A stretch of 64,000 nucleotides of DNA from Pollenia angustigena (Eukaryota; Arthropoda; Insecta; Diptera; Polleniidae), in the NCBI GenBank assembly GCA_930367215.1, contig OV884059.1, positions 53,662,957-53,726,956 on the forward strand. Direction: 5' to 3'. The first letter of the stretch is position 1. Each line of letters begins with the position of its first letter. The notes below the pieces were generated by a model. The model was given only the letters and a program-made list of their open reading frames with translations. It was not told the DNA's origin and did not search any database. Shown here piece after piece: positions 1 through 9,035 of the stretch. A program made the translations under genes and the position numbers.

Positions 1-235
1 ACCCTTTTTGAAATAAAATTATTGGAATATTATAAAACAAACAAGCAAAAATAGCTAAATTTTTTAAATAAAAGTTAAATTTAGCTATAAATCTCTAAAA
101 ACCACCCTTTTTGAAATAAAATTATTGAAATATTATAAAACAAAGACAATTAAAATAGCAAAATTTTTTAAATAATAAGTTAATTAAGCTATAAATTGCT
201 AAAAACCATATTTTTCAAATAAAATTATTTATTCC
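1..235 (-). repeat. Satellite array fragment, 102-bp family, diverged, minus orientation
   Basis: Two diverged monomers of the satellite that fills most of the window, read in the complementary orientation. Visible anchors are ACCACCC, AAATAAAATTATTG, TAGCTATAAAT and GCTAAATTTTTTAAATAA. These copies differ from the bulk: TATTATAAAA replaces TATAATGAAA, TCTCTAAAAACC replaces TCGCTAAAAACC, and spacing is ~113 bp. The array probably continues left of the window. It fades into unrelated sequence by about position 235. Confidence 0.85.
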
Positions 236-1270
236 AGTAAAATTTTATTAAAAATCGCTGGATTTGACGAGAAAATAGCTAAATTAGCAGCATTGTAGAA
301 AGAAACACACAGAGTTGCATATTACCAGCGCTACTATTTGTCATGTTATTTTTTTTTTATAAGTATTTTTAGACGTAAAAATTTTTAAAATTTTTATTAA
401 GATTTTCATATATAATAATAAACTAAAATTTGCAGTATATTAGATGAAAGGATGCAATCTTAGATAGTATCTGTCCTTTATTACTGTTAAGTTGTTTAAT
501 TTTGTTTACTCCATATATACGTCATACTTTAAAGATCCCAATTACTTATATTCTTTTAGGTGCTTAAGTATCTAAAGATGATGAAATCGATTTTATATAT
601 ATTCATATATATATATATATTCAATAAGAAATTTTGGTTCTAACAATTTTTTTATTATATTTTATATAATATACCCTTCACCTCGAAAACCAATTAGAAT
701 TTTGTTTTCTTGTCTTCGCCATAATCTTAGCTATAAACTAGGAGAAGGAAAGCTTTAAAAAAAATGGCCCTGAAAAACTGTAGTTAGTGCATTAAAATTG
801 CTAAAATATAAAATTTTTATAAATATTTCACAATTTTTGGTCAATTGTCCAAATATTTAAGGATATCGACTTCAAACTCTTTCTCGTGTGGAATTTCTCG
901 AAGCACTTATCGCAACCAACGAAACCCTTTTGCGTTTTGCTAGTTTTTGTGTTTTTTTCTCATGTCAAAATCTCGGCTAGAAATTATTTTTGCTACAATT
1001 GTAGCCTACAGAATATAAGGAGAAAAAAGTAGAACAAAATAATCCGAAAAATTGCATCTAATGCCTCAAAAATGCTAAAATGTAGAAAAATTTTAATTTA
1101 TATATTTTTTTGCACCATTTTTGGCCTGTAGCTGCCACACGGTAATCTTCAGAAAAAATAGTCTCTAATGCATAATTCCTCATATATCATTCCTAGAAAA
1201 TGCATTTTTTCACATTTTTCAGTTGTATTTTTTATCGGAAATTCGTAAAATTTATGAAAAACATATGTTG
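236..1270. other. AT-rich stretch without a recognisable gene
   Basis: No coding region, RNA gene or complete element is visible here. There is a short (AT)n tract near 605-620. Two weakly similar direct segments, about 781-850 and 1059-1132, share a layout of 'ATT/CTC ... AAATTGCTAAAAT ... TTTTTGG' and may be an old duplication about 280 bp apart. The stretch could be decayed transposon sequence, but nothing identifies a family. Confidence 0.5.
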
Positions 1271-2697
1271 CAAACAAACAAATAAGCAAATAAACAAATA
1301 AGCAGATAAACAAATCAACAAATAAACAAATAAGCAAATAAACAAAAAAACAAACAAGCAAATAAACAAATAAACAAACTAACAAAAAAACAAATAAACA
1401 GATAAACAACTAAGCAAATAAACAAATAAACAAATAAGCAAATTAACAAATAAACAAATTAACAAATCAACAAATAAACCAATTAACAAATACACAAACA
1501 AACGAATAAACAAATTAAAAAATAAGCAAATAAACAAATTAACAAATAAACAAATAAACGAATTAACAAATAAACAATTTAAAAAATTAACAAATAAACA
1601 AAAAAGCAAATTAACAAATAAACGAACAAACGAATAAACAAATTAACAAACAAACAAATTAACAAATTAACAAATAAACGAACAAACAAATTAACAAATA
1701 AAAAAATAAACAAATAAGCAAATTAACAAATTACTTAATAAACAAATACCCAAATAATCAAATTAACAAATTTAAAAATAAACAAATTAACAAATAAACA
1801 AATTAACAAATAAACAAATACCCAAATACCCAAATAAACAAATTAACAAATACACAAATAAACAAATACCCAAATAAACAAATAAACCAATAAACAAAAA
1901 AACATATAAACAAACAAACAGATAAACAAATTAACAAATAAACAAATAAACAAATTAACCAATTTACAAATAAACGAACAAACTAATAAACAAATAAACA
2001 AATTAACCAATTAACAAATAAACGAACAAATGAATAAACGAATAAACAAATTAACAAATAAGCAAATAAACAAATAAGCAAATTAACAATTAAACAAATA
2101 AACGAATAAACAAATTAAAAAATAAACAAATAAACAAATTTACAAATAAACAAATTAACAAACAAACAAACTAACAAATAAACAAAAAAGCAAATAAACA
2201 AATAAAAAAAAATAACAAATTGACAAATTAACAAATAAAAAAATAACAAATTAACAAATAAACAAATTAACAAATAAAAAAATAAACAAATTAACAAATT
2301 ACTAAATAAACAAATAAACAAATACCCAAATAAACAAATTAACAAATAAACAAATAAGCAAATAAACAAATTAACAAATAAACAAATACCCAAATAAAGA
2401 AATTAACAAATAAACAAACCAACAAATAAACAAATTAACAAATAAACAAATACCCAAATAAAGAAATTAACAAATAAACAAACAAACAAATTAACAAATA
2501 AACAAAAAAACAAATAAACAAATTAACAAATAAACAAATTAACAAATAAACAAATTAACTCATAAAGAAACAAACAAATTAACAAATAAACCAATAAACA
2601 AATATGCAAAAAAACAAATAAATAAACAAATCAACAAATAAACAAAAAAACCAATAAACAAATTAACATATTAAGAAATTAACAAAAAAACAAAAAT
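1271..2697. repeat. 8-bp minisatellite, (ACAAATWA)n
   Basis: About 1.43 kb (~180 units) of an 8-bp unit, mainly ACAAATAA alternating with ACAAATTA, with variants such as GCAAATAA, CCAAATAC and ACGAATAA. Since 24 bp is eight codons, every minus-strand frame reads the same circularly permuted octapeptide (LFVYLFIC-like). That explains the hydrophobic minus-strand ORFs at 1149-1409, 1379-1609 and 2115-2393. TAA stops recur on the plus strand. Unit variants are interspersed irregularly, so there is no clean higher-order period. I regard the ORFs as by-products, not genes. Confidence 0.93.
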
Positions 2698-2710
2698 TGA
2701 TACTTTAGTA

Positions 2711-2766
2711 TCACAACGGTAACATTGTTTTCCAATAATCACAGCGGTAGCACTGTTTTTCAATAA
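2711..2766. repeat. 28-bp tandem duplication, two copies
   Basis: Two adjacent 28-bp units, 2711-2738 and 2739-2766. Each begins TCACARCGGTARCAYTG and ends CAATAA. They differ at a handful of transition-type positions. Confidence 0.8.
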
Positions 2767-3042
2767 TGAAAAACATGATGGCGGAATAAAAAACGCAGTT
2801 TTTTATGAAATATGTGGCAACAAAAATTTTCATATGCATAGTGTACAGATTCGGCACTCGTCCTTTAAATGTACACAATGTAGAGCAATGTACCCTAAAA
2901 ATACGCTTTATGCTAAAAACGATTTTCCTCCGATTTTTCTAAGAATAAGGGCAAAATATTTGAATCTATATGCCCGATTTTCAAAAATTTTGTAGATTCC
3001 GTTAAAAAAAGTGAAAAAATTTCACGTGCCCGAAATACACTC

Positions 3043-3047
<5 letters not shown>

Positions 3048-3077
<30 letters not shown>
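3048..3077. repeat. (AT)15 microsatellite
   Basis: An uninterrupted 30-bp AT dinucleotide run, flanked by TCTGTGC on the left and GTATGTC on the right. Confidence 0.97.
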
Positions 3078-3083
<6 letters not shown>

Positions 3084-4029
3084 CATGGCGATGTGTTGGG
3101 GACCGTAAAATTATTAACTTTTTTTTATCGATTTTTGTGCATTTCGACAATTTGGAAACCCAAATACAATATTTTTCTCCAAAACTTTCTACAATTAAAA
3201 AAAAACAGTTTTTAGTATGCACCGCATTCATACGGCTCCTGTAATTACCTTACGTTTTCTCTGGGAACCGGGGCTCATAAAAAACTCTGTGTATATCAAA
3301 ATTCATGTTGCCATACTTACACTTTATTTTGGTATTGGTAATGCAGTTTTCTTTCAATTTATTAAATGTTATCAACATCATCGCACAGCCTAAACGCCTG
3401 AAGCTAAACACTTGAAATTTGGACAAGAGATTGGTCACTCACCAAATCGGTCCACTAAGACGGGATTTTTGGAAATTCAAAAGTTTAGGGGGTAAAAAAG
3501 GGTAAAAACGGGAAAATTCGAAAATTTCAAAACTAAAAGATATACAAAAAAAAATGTAATACATATCGCTGTTCTTTACAAAAATTAGCGGACAGGTGTC
3601 TGGTACTTTTTTGAAATTCGGCCCTTTTAGGGAGTAAACAGGTAAAATCTAAATTTTGGTACTTATTTGAACCACATCTATCTTTAGAACCAATAAACAT
3701 AGAAACAAAATTTATACCACATTCGAAAGGGATCAAAAAATACGAATATAGATTTGGTACTTTTTCGAAATTCGAACATTTTAGGGGTGAAAATCGTGAT
3801 TTTTTTGGTACTTTTTTTTACAAAACCATTTTTCTCCATTCATTGACATATTCGTACCAAATTATAGGCTCCCACTACAGTACTGAAATTTTTGACACTT
3901 TAATGGGAGGAACAAATAGTACCAAAAAAAGGAAATACGTGAAATTTTATACTTTTCTTTAGCTTTTTGGACCAACAACTGGTATTTTTTTAATTATCGT
4001 TAATATTGTACCTTAAATCATAAGATTCA

Positions 4030-5850
4030 ACATGCAATGTTTTGAGTGGATAAGAATCTATTGCCGATCTTTTTGGTACTTTTTTGTTCTTTAACTGGTA
4101 CTTTTTGAATTTCCGTTAGTATTGGACCTAAAAACATAAAATTAAACATGGAAGGACTTGAGTGAATGACAATCTGTATGAGAGATCTTTTTGGTACTTT
4201 TTGGTTTTTTAACTGGTACTTTTTTAAAATTTTCGCTAATATTGGTCTTATGAACATAAAATTAAACCTGCATGGTCCTGAGTGAATGAGAATCTCAAAA
4301 AGCGCTTATTGGTACTTTTTAGTTCTTAAACTGGTACTTTTTGAATAGCCGTTAGTATTGGACCTAGAAACATAAAATTTAAGATGCACTGTCCTGGGTG
4401 GATGAAAATATATAAGAGTGAACTTTTTGTTCTTTTTTATTTTTTGACTGGTACTTTTTGAATTTCCATTGGAATTGAACCTAGAAAGATAAAATTAAAC
4501 ATGCAAGCTCCTGAATGAATGAGAATCTGTAAGAGGGCTTTTTGGTTCTTTAACTGGTAGTTTTTGAATTTCCGTTATTATTGGACCTAGAAACATAAAA
4601 TTCAACATGTTATGTCCTGAGTGGATGAGAATCTATGGGAGAACATTTTGGTACTTTTTTGTCTTTAACTGGTCCTTTTTGAATCTCCGTTAGTATTGGA
4701 CCTAGAAACATAAAATTAAACATGCAATACCCTGAGTGAATGAGAATCTGTAAGAGGGCTTTTTGGTACTTTTTTTTTGTTCATTTACTGGTACTTTTTG
4801 AACTACCGTTAGTATTGGACCTAGAAACATAAATTTAAACATGCAAGGTCTTGAGTGAATGAGAATCTGTAAAAGCGCATTTTGGTACTTTTTTTTTCTT
4901 TAGCTGGTACTTTTTTAATTTCCGTAAGTAATGGACCTAGAAATATAAAATTAAACATGCAAGGTCCTGAGTGAATAAGAATCTCAAAAAGCGCTTATTG
5001 GAACTTTTAAGTTCTTAAACTGGTACTTTTTTAATTTCCGTAAGTATTGGACCTAGAAACATAAAATTTAAGATGCACTGTCCTGGGTGGATGAAAATAT
5101 ATAAGAGGGAACTTGTTGTTCTTTTTTATTCTTTGACTGGTACTTTTTGAATTTCAATTGGTATTGGACCTAGAAAGATAAAATTAAACATGCAAGCTCC
5201 TGAGTGAATGAGAATCTGTAAGAGGGCTTTTTGGTACTTTTTTGTTCTTTAACTGGTACTCTTTGAATTTCCGTTATTATTGGACCTAGAAACATAAAAT
5301 TCATCATGCAATGTCCTGAGTGAATGAGAATCTGTAAAAGCGCATTTTGGAACTTTTTTGTTCTTTAGCTGGTACTTTTTTAATTTCCGTAAGTAATAGA
5401 TCTAGAAACAAAATTAAACATGCAAAGTCCTGAGTAAATGACAATCTGTAAGAGGGCTTTTTGGATTTTTTTTTGTTCATTTACTATTACTTTTTGAATT
5501 CCCGTTAGTATTGGACCTAGAAACATTAAATTAAACATGCAAGGTCCTGAGTGAATGAGAATCTGTAGAGGGCCGTTTGGTACTTTTGTTGTTTTTTAAC
5601 TGGTACTTTTTGAAAATAAAAATTCAGCATGCAATGTTATGATTGGATGAGGATCTATAAGATGGAACTTTTTGTTACATTTTTATTTATTTACTTGAAT
5701 TTCCGTTAGTATTGGACCTAAGAAAGATAAAATTAAACATGCAAGGTCCTGAGTGAATAAAATTCTGTTAGAGGTTTTTGGTACTATTTTGTTCTTTAAC
5801 TGTCACCTTATTAATTTCCGTATTTATTAATTAAACATGCAAGTTCTTAA
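4030..5850 (+). repeat. ~117-bp minisatellite inside the plus-strand Helitron
   Basis: About 16 head-to-tail units spaced roughly 108-120 bp. Each carries TGGTACTTTTT, GTTAGTATTGGACCTAG, CATAAAATTAAACATGCAAG and CCTGAGTGAATGAGAATCTG with variations. Homogenisation is incomplete: some neighbours share variants (for example the GATGCACTGTCCTGGGTGGA units near 4384 and 5070). The period is not a multiple of three, so no repeated protein is encoded. The last units (5600-5850) are degraded. Confidence 0.9.
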
Positions 5851-6730
5851 GTGAATAAGTTCTGGCCAAAACGATCCTGCTAACCTCATACCTCCTAAAC
5901 TAAAAGAGATAAAAGTCATTAACACTTATTGTTGTTCATTAAAAAAATTCGCTAACCTCATATCTCCTTAACTAAAAGAGATACACAAAATTTAATACTT
6001 ATTATTGTTTATTAAAAGGTGGTACTTTTTCGAGGTACGCCCTTTTTGGGGTGTAAAAGAGTAAATAAAAATTATATCACTTCGTAGCTTATCTAAACCT
6101 TTTTTGAAGTTACTGACTGATTCATCATCGCACATTCTAAACTCCTGAAGCTAAAAAGCTAACTTTTTGGCCGGAGGCTTGCCTCTCGCCAAATCGATCC
6201 CGCTAACCTAAAAAACCCAAAACTAAAAGAGATCCAAAAAGATTAACACTTATTGTTCTTCATTAAAATAATAAGAGGACAGGTGCCTGGTACTTTTTTG
6301 AAAATTGGTCCTTTTGGGGAGTAAACGCGTTAAGCCTGTTCATATTTTAGAACCTTTTTGTCACGCCATCTGTCTTTTAAAGCAAAACATTTTCTGCATT
6401 CTATGACAAAAACGTACAAAATTATGGGCTCCTCCTACAACATTGAAATTTTTAATACATAAATGGGGAGAAAATAGTATCAAAAATGATAATACGGGAA
6501 ATTAACATTCTTTTATTTGCTTTTGTGTTCTATGAGTGGTACTTTTTGAATTTTCTATAATATTGACCTTAGAAACACAAAATTATAGGTGTAAAGCCCT
6601 GTGTGAATATCAACCTATGAGATGAAAAATGTTGGAACTTTTTGCTAAAACCTAGATACATGTACTTTAGCATATTGGTTCTAGAAAAAGAAAGTTTGGC
6701 ATAAAAATATGTCCACGAAGTAATAGGAGA

Positions 6731-6759
6731 CGCTAACGAAGTAGCGGGTTAAATGCTAG
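6731..6759 (+). other. Helitron 3' terminus: hairpin plus CTAG
   Basis: Stem CGCTA (6731-6735) pairs with TAGCG (6742-6746) across a 6-base loop. Nine bases later the element ends in CTAG (6756-6759), and the next host base is T. A short hairpin just upstream of a CTRR end is the canonical Helitron 3' structure. The identical arrangement appears inverted at 57697-57725. Confidence 0.85.
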
Positions 6760-7065
6760 TATTTCAATAATTTTATTTAAAAAGGGTGGTTTTTGGCGAT
6801 TTATAGCTAAACTCAATTATTATTTAAAAAATTTAGCGATTTATTATTGTTTGTTTCATTATATTTCAATAATTTTATTTAAAAAGGGTGGTTTTTGGCG
6901 ATTTATAGCTAAACTCAATTATTATTTAAAAAATTTAGCGATTTTTTATTGTTTTTTTTTCATTATATTTCAATAATCTTATTTAAAAAAGGGTGGTTTT
7001 TAGCGATTTATAGCTAAATTCAATTATAATTGAAAAAATTTAGCGATTTTTTATTGTTTTTTATT
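6760..7065 (+). repeat. Satellite array fragment, 102-bp family, plus orientation
   Basis: About three monomers between the Helitron 3' end and the foldback module. Anchors are TATTTCAATAATTTTATTT, GGGTGG, GCGATTTATAGC and AAAATTTAGCGATT. The first two carry AAACTCAATT in place of the usual AAATTCAATT, showing local homogenisation. Confidence 0.93.
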
Positions 7066-7190
7066 ATTTTTAATATTTTTAATTAGGCTTAAGTTCATGA
7101 AATTTAATTTTTATTAAATTATTTTTATGAAGAAAGGAATTTTACAACATGAAAATCAATTAAAATTGTTATTGATAATCTTTCATTCTT

Positions 7191-7270
7191 GACGTGGCTC
7201 GGGCTCGAACCCTGGCCGGCAGGTTACCATGACATGTTTCGATCGCAACCACTCGATCTCCTCAGATGGA
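7191..7270 (-). other. tRNA-like Pol III promoter segment (left arm)
   Basis: Reverse-strand copy with the B box at 7201-7211 and the A-box-like motif at 7249-7259. It mirrors the right arm. The T-stem and acceptor stem do not pair well, so it is a tRNA-derived relic and not a working tRNA. Confidence 0.6.
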
Positions 7271-7276
7271 TTTGCC

Positions 7277-7644
7277 ATTCAGGAAAGCAAATTTCGATCT
7301 ACCAAATGTTAAAATACAATTTGGTTTAAGGATTGATGTTTGACTAGTGACGTCAGCAGTCGTCGATGGCTGCGGGTGTAAGACGGCAAATCCATCTGAG
7401 GAGATCGAGTGGTTGCGTTCGAAACATGTCATGGTAACCTGCCGGCCAGGGTTCGAGCCCGAGCCACGTCAAGAATGAAAGATTATCAATAACAATTTTA
7501 ATTGATTTTCATGTTGTAAAATTCCTTTCTTCATAAAAATAATTTAATAAAAATTAAATTTCATGAACTTAAGCCTAATTAAAAATATTAAAAATTTGGA
7601 TTGAAAACCATAAATAGTTCAACAAAATAACCACAATACTAATT
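7277..7644 (+). repeat. 368-bp direct repeat, copy 1
   Basis: Comprises the foldback spacer, the right arm and a 49-bp tail ending in CACAATACTAATT. It recurs almost unchanged at 7839-8206. It contains the palindrome TGACGTCA at 7348-7355. Copy 1 has GCGTTCG where copy 2 and the inverted left arm keep the GCGATCG form. Confidence 0.92.
7391..7470 (+). other. tRNA-like Pol III promoter segment (right arm)
   Basis: A-box-like AGATCGAGTGG (7402-7412) resembles the TGGCCGAGTGG of Ser/Leu tRNAs. The B box GGTTCGAGCCC (7450-7460) matches the GGTTCGANTCC consensus except at one position. The two boxes are 48 bp apart, which is tRNA-like. No convincing cloverleaf forms, so a SINE head is the likeliest reading. 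Confidence 0.62.
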
Positions 7645-7838
7645 ATTGTTAAAGCTGAGGCACGAGCTCTATGTGTACATTTGTCCTTCAAGTTGTGCTG
7701 AAAAAGGTCAACAGAAAAGAGAAAGACAAAGTGAAAAAACAAAAAAATGTACTTGGACTTCAAGAAAAATTCTTGACGAAAGTACGAAAAAACAGAAGTA
7801 AAGGAAAAAACATGTAAAATCAATTAAAATAGATAATC
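7645..7838. other. 194-bp unique spacer between direct repeats
   Basis: Purine-rich on the plus strand, with CTGAGGCACGAGCTC near the left. A minus-strand ORF of 82 codons (7575-7823) spans it but starts inside the spacer and runs into the repeat tail, with no domain signature. It ends in AAAATCAATTAAAATAGATAATC, which resembles the TCAATTAAAATTGTTATTGATAATC of the foldback arm. This may mark where the second copy recombined. Confidence 0.5.
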
Positions 7839-8206
7839 ATTCAGGAAAGCAAATTTCGATCTACCAAATGTTAAAATACAATTTGGTTTAAGGATTGATG
7901 TTTGACTAGTGACGTCAGCAGTCGTCGATGGCTGCGGGTGTAAGACGGCAAATCCATCTGAGGAGATCGAGTGGTTGCGATCGAAACATGTCATGGTAAC
8001 CTGCCGGCCAGGGTTCGAGCCCGAGCCACGTCAAGAATGAAAGATTATCAATAACAATTTTAATTGATTTTCAGGTTGTAAAATTCCTTTCTTCATAAAA
8101 ATAATTTAATAAAAATTAAATTTCATGAACTTAAGCCTAATTAAAAATATTAAAAATTTGGATTGAAAACCATAAATAGTTCAACAAAATAACCACAATA
8201 CTAATT
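7839..8206 (+). repeat. 368-bp direct repeat, copy 2, with tRNA-like segment
   Basis: Near-exact copy of 7277-7644 shifted by 562 bp. It carries the A-box-like motif at 7964-7974, the B box GGTTCGAGCCC at 8012-8022 and TGACGTCA at 7910-7917. It lacks the inverted partner arm and abuts satellite immediately after CTAATT. Confidence 0.9.
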
Positions 8207-8390
8207 GTTTTTTATTATATTTCAATAATTTTATTTAAAAAATTTATCGATTTTTTATTGTTTTTTCATTATATTTCAATAATTTTATTTAAAAAAGGGT
8301 GGTTTTTGGCGATTTATAGCTAAATTCAATTATTATTTGAAAAATGTAGCGATTTTGTATTGTTTTTTCATTATATTTCAATAATTTTAT

Positions 8391-8444
8391 TTAAAAAATT
8401 TAGCGATTTTTTATTGTTTTTTCATTATATTTCAATAATTTTAT
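8391..8444 (+). repeat. Example short (~54-bp) monomer
   Basis: Here ATTTAAAAAA is followed directly by TTTAGCGATT, without the GGGTGG / TATAGCTAAATTC half. The full monomer carries ATTTAAAAAA twice, about 48 bp apart, so deletion or unequal exchange between them yields this unit. Many such short units recur through the array, always at the same junction. Confidence 0.85.
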
Positions 8445-9035
8445 TTAAAAAAGGGTGGTTTTTGGCGATTTATAGCTAAATTCAATTATTATTTGAAAAA
8501 TGTAGCGATTTTTTATTGTTTTTTCATTATATTTCAATAATTTTATCTAAAAAATTTAGCGATTTTTTTTATTATTTTTTCATTATATTTCAATAATTTT
8601 ATTTAAAAAAAGGTGGTTTTTGGCGATTTATAGCTAAATTCAATTATTATTTGAAAAATGTAGCGATTTTGTATTGTTTTTTCATTATATTTCAATAATT
8701 TTATTTAAAAAATTTAGCGATTTTTTATTGTTTTTTCATTATATTTCAATAATTTTATTTAAAAAAGGGTGGTTTTTGGCGATTTATAGCTAAATTCAAT
8801 TATTATTTGAAAAATGTAGCGATTTTTATTGTTTTTTCATTATATTCCAATAATTTTATTAAAAAAATTTAGCGATTTTTTATTGTTTTTTCATTATATT
8901 TCAATAATTTTATTTAAAAAACGGTGGTTTTTGGCGATTTATAGCTAAATTCAATTACTAGTTAAACAATTTAGCGATTTTTTATTGTTTTTTTCATTAT
9001 ATTTCAATAATTTTATTTAATAACGGGTGGTTTTT

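Larger units (their letters stand above)
2698..3375. other. Unassigned AT-rich spacer with small repeats
   Basis: Lies between the 8-bp minisatellite and the homologous part of the plus-strand Helitron. It holds a 28-bp tandem duplication (2711-2766), a short hairpin GTGAAAAAATTTCAC (3011-3025) and an (AT)15 tract (3048-3077). Small ORFs on both strands around 3011-3244 run through the AT tract and have no family features. The last part may be remnant Helitron 5' sequence that the second copy lacks, but no terminal motif is visible. Confidence 0.5.
3376..6759 (+). mobile_element. Non-autonomous Helitron, 5'-incomplete, plus strand
   Basis: About 3.4 kb homologous to the complete minus-strand copy at 57697-60991. 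Homology begins at CATCATCGCACAGCC (3376) and ends with the Helitron 3' signature: a CGCTA-loop-TAGCG hairpin, nine bases, then CTAG (6756-6759). No Rep/helicase coding sequence is seen, so it would depend on an autonomous relative. The interior has a tandem array of ~117-bp units. A direct-repeated module (CATCATCGCACA ... CTGAAGCTA ... CCAAATCG) lies near both ends, at about 3376-3465 and 6120-6205. The ~450-bp 5' part of the other copy (TC end, 44-bp inverted repeats, GTCA tract) is missing. The 3' flank is satellite in the same orientation. Scattered ORFs such as 3533-3736 and 4027-4257 on the minus strand are repeat-derived. Confidence 0.82.
7066..7595. mobile_element. Foldback / inverted pair of tRNA-like (SINE-type) units
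   Basis: Two 211-bp arms (7066-7276 and 7385-7595) are reverse complements with essentially one mismatch (GCGATCG versus GCGTTCG) and enclose a 108-bp spacer (7277-7384). Each arm contains a tRNA-like segment with an RNA polymerase III B box, GGTTCGAGCCC, and an A-box-like AGATCGAGTGG. The module is clearly richer in G+C than its surroundings. Satellite borders it on the left. It could be two SINE-like insertions in opposite orientation or a foldback transposon. No clear target-site duplication or poly(A) tail is visible, so the class is uncertain. Confidence 0.7.

Noticed and set aside
1149..2393. Hydrophobic minus-strand ORFs of 76-92 codons
   Set aside because: They are translations of the 8-bp minisatellite. 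Each is the same octapeptide repeated, and all minus frames are equivalent.
3011..3736. Small ORFs on both strands around the AT tract and the Helitron start
   Set aside because: Short, overlapping on opposite strands, running through (AT)15 or repeat modules, with no domain or codon signal.
4027..4257. Minus-strand ORF with FMFLGPILTE-like repeats, also at 58699-58896 and 59111-59380
   Set aside because: It comes from the ~117-bp minisatellite, whose period and indels shift frame between units.
7391..7470. Functional tRNA gene
   Set aside because: A and B boxes are present, but the T-stem, acceptor stem and anticodon arm do not form a proper cloverleaf, and it exists as inverted copies.
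7575..7823. 82-codon minus-strand ORF
   Set aside because: It crosses from unique spacer into the foldback tail and has no recognisable domain. Chance ORF in AT-rich DNA.
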